Shown here: in pieces, positions 1 to 7,024 of the stretch
Numbering within the stretch: the stretch's first letter is position 1
How the letters are laid out: each line of letters opens with the position of its first letter
Origin: Pseudogemmobacter faecipullorum
GTDB lineage: Bacteria > Pseudomonadota > Alphaproteobacteria > Rhodobacterales > Rhodobacteraceae
DNA: 64,000 bases
Direction: 5' to 3'
Assembly: GCF_020539525.1 (NCBI RefSeq)
Contig: NZ_JACDXX010000006.1
Coordinates: 1 to 64,000, forward strand
Program-made: the position numbers and the translations under genes
Notes under the pieces: generated by a model
Database searches by the model: none
What the model saw: the letters and a program-made list of their open reading frames with translations, nothing else
What the model was told of the DNA's origin: nothing

Positions 1-2
1 TC

Positions 3-89
3 GACAGGATCGTCGAACGCTTTGACCAACTCGCGAAGAAATGGTCCCCGCGGCTCGGCAAGCCCAAAGCACCCAAGCCCACTCCCTGA
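3..89 (+). CDS. 3' end of an unidentified gene cut by the left edge
   Basis: An open frame enters from the left edge and stops with TGA at 87-89. The visible 28 residues are basic and charged, with IVERFDQLAKK near the start, and end in a Lys/Pro tail (GKPKAPKPTP). Such a charged, proline-lysine tail looks like a real protein C-terminus, but the piece is too short to identify. It lies next to a decayed integrase, so it may belong to the same former mobile element. This is an inference only. Confidence 0.25.
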   Translation, partial: DRIVERFDQLAKKWSPRLGKPKAPKPTP

Positions 90-110
90 GCACGGACACC
101 CGTCCGCGGC

Positions 111-536
111 CTACGCCGGATGGTTACGTCCATGCGGCGACAGGCCGTCAGGAAGCCCAGCTTCCCGGACCATTTCTCTAAACCAGTTCGTAAAACCGGC
201 GGGTGTAAACGGACGCCCCTGTGCCGTTACAAGAAAACTAAGGTTATCTAGGGGCAACACATCCAGCACAGCCTTCAATTCGGGCAGTACTGGGATATGG
301 ACCTCTTGGCCCGTTTTCTGTTGCGTGATCCACAGAACGTCTTTGCGGACATGCTGCCGCCCCATGCGGACGGTCACAGGGGCGGGGATGGTGCGCGACC
401 GAAGGTCTTCAGGCTCATGGTCTCGCCAGCTTCGGCGCGGCTGGTGTAGATTTACGCGCGCCAAGCACGATTTCGTAACGTCGGAAGTAACGGCTAAATT
501 TTTCGAGAAACATGTGACCCCCATTTCGCCCGGCAC
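111..536 (-). pseudogene. Decayed tyrosine recombinase (phage-type integrase) fragment
   Basis: The middle of this frame reads like the catalytic domain of a phage-type tyrosine integrase: VRMGRQHVRKDVLWITQQKTG, then IPVLPELKAVLDVLP, then a loop and SPHG. In intact relatives SPHG is followed by an LRKxxARRLAEAG helix carrying the second catalytic Arg, and later by the catalytic Tyr. Here the frame breaks straight after SPHG (RNHPA, stop), although the next bases in a shifted frame still resemble that helix. The block that should carry the first catalytic Arg, upstream of VRMG, is also unrecognisable. The protein therefore lacks essential residues and is a remnant. The region 537-786 has no convincing gene, only a 16-codon frame at 610-660 preceded by AAAGGGG. 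Confidence 0.7.
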
Positions 537-786
537 TACGGCGGAGGTTTTGACCGATCAAGCGGGCAGCGGCAGCGAATGTGATGAATGCGTAAAGGGG
601 TTGCCGCGATGGCTAACGAGCGGCAGATCGAAGACGGCGATGTGTTCACGTTCGCGTGATCGCGTCCAGCCTGATACAGCGCCATAACAGGTGATTTTCA
701 GGGCGATTTTGCTGTGGGTAGAGGGGGAGTGGTGATTTTCCGTCTATCTGATTTTATAATAAAATCAATATTTTACGGAAGGAAAG

Positions 787-861
787 TGGCAGCCCGTAGG
801 GGAGTCGAACCCCTCTTTTCAGGTTGAAAACCTGACGTCCTAACCGATAGACGAACGGGCC
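787..861 (-). tRNA. tRNA-Glu (anticodon TTC), copy 1
   Basis: On the minus strand the sequence folds as a full cloverleaf. The acceptor stem starts GGCCCGT and pairs with ACGGGCT, followed by discriminator G and an encoded CCA. The D arm contains GTCTATCGGTTAGGAC, the anticodon stem TCAGG/CCTGA carries loop TTTTCAA, and the T arm has GGTTCGACTCC. Anticodon TTC reads Glu codons. An identical copy lies 37 bases away. A decayed integrase lies about 250 bases from this tRNA, which fits tRNA genes being frequent integration targets. Confidence 0.95.
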
Positions 862-898
862 ACTTCGCAGGAATTATACATCCGGCGCTTTACAGAAA

Positions 899-973
899 TG
901 GCAGCCCGTAGGGGAGTCGAACCCCTCTTTTCAGGTTGAAAACCTGACGTCCTAACCGATAGACGAACGGGCC
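899..973 (-). tRNA. tRNA-Glu (anticodon TTC), copy 2
   Basis: This is identical in sequence to the tRNA at 787-861, with the same anticodon loop TTTTCAA and the same encoded CCA. It is the upstream member of the pair on the minus strand, and both are probably made from one precursor transcript. The 37-base spacer shows no gene. Confidence 0.95.
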
Positions 974-1043
974 GCGCTTTCTGTGAGGCGGTGTTTACGC
1001 AGCCCGGCGGGGATGCGCAAGAGGTAAAAAACAATAAAGTTCA

Positions 1044-2795
1044 TCAAGATGCGAGGGCGGCGTCGTCGAGGCGCAGCTGCACCTTCGAGCGCCCGCCCCA
1101 GCTGTTAATTTCAAGGCGTCCGGCGAGGTGGAACAGCTGCTGACCGGCATTTTCAAAGGCCGGTCCGAGCGGTCCGTCGAAGGCGCCGAAGGCCATTGCT
1201 TCGAGGCCGGAGACGCCGGCAGCGCGAATCGTCAGCCGCAGATGTGATTCTCCGACCCGTCTCGGGCTGACAGCGACCGAGGGAATCACGAATCTCGGGG
1301 CAGGGGCGGCGGCGCCGAAGGGGCCTGCGGCCTCAATCTGCTCGATCAGCGCCAGTCCGGCGGCTTCGGCCATAACAATCGAATCGATGCGCAGATCGCG
1401 TGGCCCCGATTCGCCCGCGCCCTGACGCGCCAGCAGCTCGCCCAGCCGCGCCATGGCCGGCTCCAGCTGCTCGCGGCTCAGCGACAGGCCCGCCGCCATC
1501 TTATGGCCGCCGCCTTTGGCGATCAGCCCCTCTTCGGCGAGGCGCTGGATCGGCGCGCCGAGATCGATGCCAGGGACCGAGCGGCCCGAGCCTTTGCCCT
1601 CGCCGCCGTCAAAGCCGATCACCACTGCCGGGCGGCCGGTGGCCTCTTTCAGCCGGGCAGCGACAATGCCGACCACGCCGGGATGCCAGTCCTCGCCTGC
1701 GGCCCAGACCAGCGGCCCGTCGAGCCCGCGCGCCTCGGCCTGAGCGATGGCCTCGAGCTTGACCGCTTCGGTGATATCGCGCCGCGCCGTGTTCAGAATA
1801 TCGAGGCGCTTTGCCATGTCTTCCGCCGCCCGGGGATCATCGCAGGCCAGCAGACGTGCGCCGAGATCGGCCTCGCCGATCCGGCCCCCGGCATTGATGC
1901 GTGGCCCGAGCACAAAGCCAAGCGCATAGGCGGTGGGGGCCTGATCCATACGGGCGATATCGGCGAGGGCGCGCAGACCAATGCGCTCGCGCCGCGCCAT
2001 GACCTTCAGCCCCTGGCGCACGAAGGCGCGGTTCACCCCGAGCAGCGGCGCCACATCGGCCACGGTGGCCAGCGCCACCAGATCCAGCATCGCCATCAGA
2101 TCGGGGCCGCGCCTGCCGGTCTCGCGCAGCTGACGGTTGGCCTCGACCAGCATCAGAAAGACCACAGAGGCGGCGCAGAGATGGGCGAGGCTGCCATCTT
2201 CATCCTGACGGTTGGGGTTCACCACGGCCAGTGCCGCGGGCAGCTCGGGGGCGGCGAGGTGGTGGTCAAGGATCAGCACATCGGCGGGCTTCGCCGCCGC
2301 CACCGGGCCGTGGCTCAGCGTGCCGCAATCGACGCAGATGATCAGCGGGTGATCTGCCGCCAGCCGTTCCATTGCCGGGATATTCGGGCCATAGCCCTCA
2401 TCAATGCGGTCAGGGATATAGAGGCTCGCCGCATGGCCCATCTCGCGCAGCCAGATCAGCAAAAGCGCCGCAGAAGCGCCGCCATCCACATCATAATCGG
2501 CAAAGACCGCGATTTTCTCGCGCCGCTGCAGCGCCTGCAAAAACCGCGCCGCCGCTTTTTCCATATCTTTCAGGCTGCGCGGATCGGGCAGCAGGTCGCG
2601 CAGCTGCGGCGCGAGGAAAGCAGCGGCCTGATCCGGCGCCACCCCGCGCGCGGCCAGCAGGCGGCACAGCGGCAGCGGCAGGCGCGTCGCCTGGCCCATC
2701 GCCTCGGCGAGGCGTTCGTGATGGTCGTCAGGACCGACCCAGCGACGCCCCGTCAGCGAGGCCTCGACACCAAGGAAAGCAGCAGAATTTGACAT
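1044..2795 (-). CDS. recJ: Single-stranded-DNA-specific exonuclease RecJ
   Basis: RecJ is a cytoplasmic 5'-3' single-strand exonuclease of recombination and mismatch repair, in the DHH phosphoesterase family. The metal-binding motifs are visible: DYDVDGGAS at residues 100-108, CVDCGT near 154-159, LDHHL at 176-180 (the DHH motif), then VATVADVAPL-like and GRINAGGR segments, and the C-terminal DHHA1 region containing GKGSGRSV. The product is 583 residues, normal for the family. An upstream in-frame TTG would add six residues, but ATG at 2795 gives the usual RecJ start. It is the last gene of a hom-glpX-recJ array on the minus strand, separated from glpX by a palindromic repeat element. Confidence 0.95.
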   Translation of the reverse strand: MSNSAAFLGVEASLTGRRWVGPDDHHERLAEAMGQATRLPLPLCRLLAARGVAPDQAAAFLAPQLRDLLPDPRSLKDMEKAAARFLQALQRREKIAVFADYDVDGGASAALLLIWLREMGHAASLYIPDRIDEGYGPNIPAMERLAADHPLIICVDCGTLSHGPVAAAKPADVLILDHHLAAPELPAALAVVNPNRQDEDGSLAHLCAASVVFLMLVEANRQLRETGRRGPDLMAMLDLVALATVADVAPLLGVNRAFVRQGLKVMARRERIGLRALADIARMDQAPTAYALGFVLGPRINAGGRIGEADLGARLLACDDPRAAEDMAKRLDILNTARRDITEAVKLEAIAQAEARGLDGPLVWAAGEDWHPGVVGIVAARLKEATGRPAVVIGFDGGEGKGSGRSVPGIDLGAPIQRLAEEGLIAKGGGHKMAAGLSLSREQLEPAMARLGELLARQGAGESGPRDLRIDSIVMAEAAGLALIEQIEAAGPFGAAAPAPRFVIPSVAVSPRRVGESHLRLTIRAAGVSGLEAMAFGAFDGPLGPAFENAGQQLFHLAGRLEINSWGGRSKVQLRLDDAALAS

Positions 2796-2864
2796 AGGCC
2801 ATGGCTGGCGCAAATGCGGCGGCGGTGCAAGCGGATTTGACCGCAGCGCGCTCTGGCGGGCGAC

Positions 2865-2960
2865 GCCTGCCTCCGGCGGGGATATTTAAGGACAGATGAG
2901 GGGGCATTTCATCTGTCCTTAAATATCCCGGGGGCGTGTGAGGGGGCGGCGCCCCCTCAC
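2865..2960. repeat. Intergenic palindromic element (copy A) with adjoining GC hairpin
   Basis: Two perfect inverted repeats lie side by side between recJ and glpX. The first has 21-bp arms at 2879-2899 and 2909-2929 (core GGGATATTT...GGACAGATGA) around a 9-base loop. The second has roughly 10-bp arms, GTGAGGGGGC and GCCCCCTCAC, at 2938-2960. A related element follows dnaE (58429-58515), and a half element lies inside xdhA (54054-54119). Locally the hairpins could end glpX transcription, although no T-tract follows. Similar short palindromes seem common between genes in Rhodobacterales; that is from memory and was not checked. Confidence 0.75.
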
Positions 2961-2967
2961 GTATCTT

Positions 2968-3936
2968 TCAGCGGCCGATCGGGCTGCGATAGCTCATCCG
3001 GCGCACCGAGCCGGTTTTCGAGCGCATCAGGATGGTTTCGGTGGTGATCGAGCCAGGCTCGCGCCTGATACCCGACAGCAGCGAGCCCGAGGTGACGCCG
3101 GTGGCGGCAAAGATCACATCGGCGCGCACCAGATCATCGCGGGTATAGACCCGGTCGAAATTGGTGATACCGGCCTTGCGGGCGCGGGCCTTTTCATCCT
3201 CGTTGCGGAACAGAAGCTTGCCATAGAACTGCCCGCCCATGCATTTCAGCGCGGCGGCGGCCAGGACCCCTTCAGGCGCCCCGCCCGAGCCCATGTAAAT
3301 ATCAATCCCGGTCACCTCCGGCTCGGCGCAATGCATCACACCGGCCACATCGCCATCGGTGATCAGCCGGATCGCGGCACCGGTCGAGCGGATCTCTTCG
3401 ATCAGGGCCTCATGACGCGGGCGCTCGAGCACACAGGCGGTGATATTCTCGGTCGAGACGCCTTTCGAGGCCGCCAGGGCCGAGATACGCTCGGAGGGCG
3501 ACATATCCATGGTGACCACGCCGGGACGGTAGCCCGGGCCGATGGCCAGCTTTTCCATATAGACATCAGGCGCATGCAGCAGCGTGCCACGCGGGGCCAT
3601 GGCGATCACGGTCAGCGCATTGGGCATATCCTTGGCGGTCAGCGTCGTGCCTTCCAGGGGGTCGAGGGCAATATCGACCTCGGGGCCATTGCCGGTGCCG
3701 ACCTCCTCGCCGATATAGAGCATCGGAGCCTCGTCGCGCTCGCCTTCGCCGATCACCACCACGCCTTTGATGTCGAGCATATTCAGCTGCTCGCGCATGG
3801 CGTTGACCGCGGCCTGGTCGGCGGCTTTTTCATCGCCGCGACCGATCAGCAGGGCCGAGGCCAGCGCTGCTGCCTCAGAGACCCGGGCGAGGCCGAGTGA
3901 AAGCAAACGATCCTGAAACTGAGCCTGGTCGGCCAT
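2968..3936 (-). CDS. glpX: Class II fructose-1,6-bisphosphatase GlpX
   Basis: The enzyme hydrolyses fructose-1,6-bisphosphate to fructose-6-phosphate in gluconeogenesis or the Calvin cycle, and is cytoplasmic and metal dependent. Family signatures are clear: VVIGEGERDEAPML (about residues 55-68), DIALDPLEGTTL (metal site, about 87-98), ITDGDVAG and GSGGAPEGVLAAAALK. The length of 322 residues is typical. ATG at 3936 is preceded by AGAGGGA. It lies between hom and recJ on the same strand, an order also seen in other Rhodobacterales genomes (from memory), and probably shares transcription with hom. There is nothing unusual in the sequence. Confidence 0.95.
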   Translation of the reverse strand: MADQAQFQDRLLSLGLARVSEAAALASALLIGRGDEKAADQAAVNAMREQLNMLDIKGVVVIGEGERDEAPMLYIGEEVGTGNGPEVDIALDPLEGTTLTAKDMPNALTVIAMAPRGTLLHAPDVYMEKLAIGPGYRPGVVTMDMSPSERISALAASKGVSTENITACVLERPRHEALIEEIRSTGAAIRLITDGDVAGVMHCAEPEVTGIDIYMGSGGAPEGVLAAAALKCMGGQFYGKLLFRNEDEKARARKAGITNFDRVYTRDDLVRADVIFAATGVTSGSLLSGIRREPGSITTETILMRSKTGSVRRMSYRSPIGR

Positions 3937-4043
3937 GCGCGAAATCCCTCTGGCGATGCGATGGCGCGAGGCTTAGCCCCGGCCCCCCCGCATCGCAAGT
4001 CTGGTCGCGCTAACGCCCGGTAAAAGCCGGGCGTCTGCTGCTG

Positions 4044-5354
4044 TTACAGCTCTTCAATGCGGATTGCCGCCGGTTTTTCGACCAGAACCCCGGTCTGGGC
4101 AAAGCGAGACAGCGCATGTTCCACATCGGCGGGGGCGGCTTTATGGGTGACGATCAGCACGATGGCATCGCCGTCATCCTCGCCCGGCTGGTTGATCTGA
4201 CGCATCTGATCAATCGAGATCCCGGCATCGCCAAGCGCAGTGGCCACTTTGGCCAGCGCGCCCGGCTTATCGAGCAGTTTCATCCGCAGATAATAGGGGG
4301 CCGGGGTGGCCGAGCGGGCCGGGACCGCATCGGCCAGTTCGGTGGCCGGAATGCCAAAGACCGGGGTGCGGAAGCCGCGCGCAATATCGATCACATCGCT
4401 CATCACCGCGCTGGCGGTCGGGCCTTCGCCCGCCCCGGCGCCGCGCATCACGATCTGGCCGACCGCATCGCCCTCGAGCACCACCATATTGGTGCCGCCC
4501 TGAAGCTGACCGAGCGGGCTGTCGGCGGGAACGAGGCAGGGCGTCATGCGCTGCTCAAGCCCGCGCCCGCTCATCTGCGCCACACCGAGCAGTTTGATGC
4601 GATAGCCCATATCATCGGCGAGGGTGATATCGTCGATCGAGACATTGCCGATGCCTTCCAGCTCGACATTGTCAAAGCTGACTTTGGTGCCGAAAGCGAT
4701 CGAGGCCAGCAGCGAGAGCTTGTGACCCGCGTCGATCCCCCCGACATCGAGATTGGGATCGGCTTCCAGATAGCCGAGCTGGCGGGCTTCCTCGAACACG
4801 GTCTCATAGGGCAGGCCGGCCGATTGCATCCGGGTCAGGATGTAATTGCAGGTGCCGTTCATCACCCCCATCACCCGTTTGATGCGGTTACCGGCCAGGC
4901 CTTCGAGCAGGGATTTGATCACCGGAATGCCCCCGGCGACGGCCGCCTCATAGCGCAGCGCCACGCCATTGGCCTCGGCCAGTTCGGCAAGCGGCTGGCC
5001 GTAATGGGCGAGCAGCGCCTTATTGGCGCTTACCACATGCTTTCCGGCCCTGAGCGCAGCCTCGGTCGCCGCCTTTGCCGCGCCCTCATGGCCGCCCATA
5101 ACCTCGATGAAAACATCGACATCATCACGGGTGGCAAGGGCGACCGGATCGGTCTCCCAGGCAAAGGCTGAGAGATCTGCGCCACGGTCTTTTTTCGGAT
5201 CACGGGCCGAGACGGCGGTGATCACCACCGGGCGACCGGCGCGGGCGGCGATCAGCGCGGCTTCGCGCTCGAGCATTCTGACAAGGCCGATGCCGACAGT
5301 TCCGAGACCTGCAAGACCAAGACGAAGGGGTCCGGAGGAAAGCGCGGTCGACAT
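4044..5354 (-). CDS. hom: Homoserine dehydrogenase
   Basis: This enzyme reduces aspartate semialdehyde to homoserine, the branch point to threonine, methionine and isoleucine. The N-terminus has the NAD(P)-binding GLAGLGTVGIGLV. The middle has the catalytic segment with KxLLEGLAGNRIKRVMGVMNGTCNYI, and the C-terminus (about 345-430) is an ACT domain, LLDKPGALAKVATALGDAGISI, expected to bind the regulatory amino acid. The length is 436 residues from ATG 5354. An in-frame TTG five codons upstream is less likely because GAAAGG sits 7 bases before the ATG as a ribosome binding site. It is first in the hom-glpX-recJ array. Confidence 0.95.
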   Translation of the reverse strand: MSTALSSGPLRLGLAGLGTVGIGLVRMLEREAALIAARAGRPVVITAVSARDPKKDRGADLSAFAWETDPVALATRDDVDVFIEVMGGHEGAAKAATEAALRAGKHVVSANKALLAHYGQPLAELAEANGVALRYEAAVAGGIPVIKSLLEGLAGNRIKRVMGVMNGTCNYILTRMQSAGLPYETVFEEARQLGYLEADPNLDVGGIDAGHKLSLLASIAFGTKVSFDNVELEGIGNVSIDDITLADDMGYRIKLLGVAQMSGRGLEQRMTPCLVPADSPLGQLQGGTNMVVLEGDAVGQIVMRGAGAGEGPTASAVMSDVIDIARGFRTPVFGIPATELADAVPARSATPAPYYLRMKLLDKPGALAKVATALGDAGISIDQMRQINQPGEDDGDAIVLIVTHKAAPADVEHALSRFAQTGVLVEKPAAIRIEEL

Positions 5355-5456
5355 GGAAAAGCCTTTCAAAAGAGGGTCCGCTCAGCCTGTTAGCCGAGGA
5401 GCGGCTCTGGCGCAACGCTGGCGGCATTGCGCGGGGAAGATGGGAAACGGGGCGCG

Positions 5457-5753
5457 TCAGGCGGGGCCGGTGCCGCGCAGCCTTTCGCGGGTGGCGGGGT
5501 CGTCCAGCGCTCCTTGCATAATCCGGGCGCGGTTTTGCAGCCGGGCAAGGCGCTCACTCAGCCGCGCGGCGGTGCCTTTCGCTTTCTGTTCGGCAGGCAG
5601 GCTGGCCATCAGCTGATCGAGCGGCAGCAGGGCGGGGGGGCTGTTGCCAGCCGGCCCCTCTGGCAGAGCACCGATGTCGGGCATTGCCCCGCAGCCTGTC
5701 AGCAGGCTGGCGAGCAGAAGGCAAAGGGGCAGGCAGTGTCTGGAACGCATCAT
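5457..5753 (-). CDS. Small lipoprotein of unknown function
   Basis: The product has 98 residues. It begins MMRSRHCLPLCLLLASLLTGC, a signal peptide with an LTGC lipobox, so it should be lipidated at the Cys and held in the periplasm or outer membrane. The mature part is a short Pro/Ala/Gly stretch followed by a charged helical segment (LPAEQKAKGTAARLSERLARLQNRARIM), probably a coiled helix. It lies 118 bases downstream of the Tad-like pilin genes on the same strand and may be the last gene of that group. I do not recognise a named family. Confidence 0.65.
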   Translation of the reverse strand: MMRSRHCLPLCLLLASLLTGCGAMPDIGALPEGPAGNSPPALLPLDQLMASLPAEQKAKGTAARLSERLARLQNRARIMQGALDDPATRERLRGTGPA

Positions 5754-5871
5754 CAGGCCCGAAGCTTACGGGTGAGGCGGGCAAAGATGCAAGATTGCTC
5801 CGGCCCGGGGCGAGCTTAGCCTGCCCAGGGGCCGGGCGAAAGGGGCGTGCGCCTTCTGTGGCGGGCCGGGC

Positions 5872-6450
5872 TCAGGTACAGGTGGTTGCCAGGGTTTCCT
5901 TCAGGCAGGTGCGATGCGACTGACGCGGCCGTGTGGTGATGAAATTCTCGAAATCCATACCCTTCAGCCCGATGTTGAGGGCGGGGATATGCCGGGTCCA
6001 GGTCTCAAGGATCACGGTGGTGTCACCGTCATCGAGCAGCGGGATCCGGTCGCGCAAAGCCAGCACCTGGGCGGCGCTTAACGGCGGTTTGCGATTGCCG
6101 GGCGATTCCGAGAAGATCACCTCATAGCGCTGGTTGCGCGCGACCCAGCGCACCGAGGTGATGCGCATGCTGACCACGCCCGGACGGCCGAGCAGCAGCT
6201 CCATCACGCTTTGCATTCCGGCGAGATAGGGGCGCGAGACCTCGGTCTCGCGTGAGATGGCATCGGCCACGGCGTAAGAGGCTTTCTGCGCCTCATTGAT
6301 GGTGCGATAGGTATCCCAGAACACCACCATGGCGATGAACATCCAGATCAGCAGCGGCAGCACGATCAGGAATTCGGTCATGATCAGACCCTCTTCCTCG
6401 CGCAGGAACCGCCGCAGGGGATTGGCTCTCGCCGCTGCTGGTCTGCTCAT
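5872..6450 (-). CDS. TadE/TadF-like pseudopilin
   Basis: The 192-residue product has a basic N-terminus, the motif REEEGLIMTEF, and one hydrophobic helix (LIVLPLLIWMFIAMVVFW). This is the pattern of TadE/TadF-type pseudopilins of Tad (Flp) pili, which are cut after the Gly and embedded by the helix. The rest is periplasmic without recognised motifs. The ATG at 6450 overlaps nothing but comes one base after the TGA of the TadE-like gene, so the two are translationally coupled. Longer reading frames to 6510 would run into that upstream gene and are rejected. It acts with the two neighbouring genes, probably as minor pilins or pilus-anchoring proteins. The rest of the tad machinery (tadA, tadB, cpaF) is not in the window. 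Confidence 0.75.
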   Translation of the reverse strand: MSRPAAARANPLRRFLREEEGLIMTEFLIVLPLLIWMFIAMVVFWDTYRTINEAQKASYAVADAISRETEVSRPYLAGMQSVMELLLGRPGVVSMRITSVRWVARNQRYEVIFSESPGNRKPPLSAAQVLALRDRIPLLDDGDTTVILETWTRHIPALNIGLKGMDFENFITTRPRQSHRTCLKETLATTCT

Positions 6451-6451
6451 A

Positions 6452-7024
6452 TCAGTCTTCTCCCGGGCCGCGCGGTTCGTTGACGACCACGGTTGAGGTT
6501 GAGAGCTCATAATCCCCGGTGGCGGAATCCGCGCGCAGCCGCAGCGAAAAGCCGGTCGAGGGGAAGATCGGGTTTTGCAGCATACAGACCCGGATCAGCA
6601 TCAGCTGATGGCTGGCGCCAGTATCGGTCTGGCCGGTCAGCGGCTGTCTCAGCGGGTCATTGCGGTCGCCGCAATAGACCGCGTTCAGATTGAACTTCCA
6701 GGTTTCGGTATCGAGCGGCTGCATCCAGACCTTCAGCTCAGCCCGGCAGTTGCCGATCAGCGGGATGCGGTCACAGATCGAATCGCGGATCTGGTCGTGA
6801 TTCATCGAGGCCATCCGCCCGAGGCGGAAGTCGCGCAGCGACAGATCGAGGCCGCGCTCCATCATGGTCTGGCGCACCATGTAGAGCCCGCTTTCCATCG
6901 AGGCCATGAAGATCAGCAAAGCCACCGGGATCACCAGGGCAAATTCAATGGTGGCAGTGCCGGCTTCGGTGCGGTGAAACCGGCGCAGCTGCCGGGTCAG
7001 CCCGCGCAAAGGCGCAAGGATCAT
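6452..7024 (-). CDS. TadE-like pseudopilin
   Basis: The 190-residue product starts with a basic stretch, then RTEAGTATIEFALVIPVALL. The Gly followed by Glu at +5 and a hydrophobic helix is the TadE prepilin-type cleavage and assembly motif. The remaining periplasmic part contains four Cys, two of them in DSICDRIPLIGNCRAELK, perhaps forming disulfides. Its ATG overlaps the stop of the TadG-like gene (ATGA), and the TadF-like gene follows one base after its stop. The three genes form one transcription unit. The role in Tad pilus assembly is inferred from the family. Confidence 0.8.
   Translation of the reverse strand: MILAPLRGLTRQLRRFHRTEAGTATIEFALVIPVALLIFMASMESGLYMVRQTMMERGLDLSLRDFRLGRMASMNHDQIRDSICDRIPLIGNCRAELKVWMQPLDTETWKFNLNAVYCGDRNDPLRQPLTGQTDTGASHQLMLIRVCMLQNPIFPSTGFSLRLRADSATGDYELSTSTVVVNEPRGPGED

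Noticed and set aside
22-687. Long plus-strand open frame at the left edge
   Set aside because: It runs antisense to the recognisable integrase remnant, has unstructured Arg/Ser-rich composition and no ribosome binding site.
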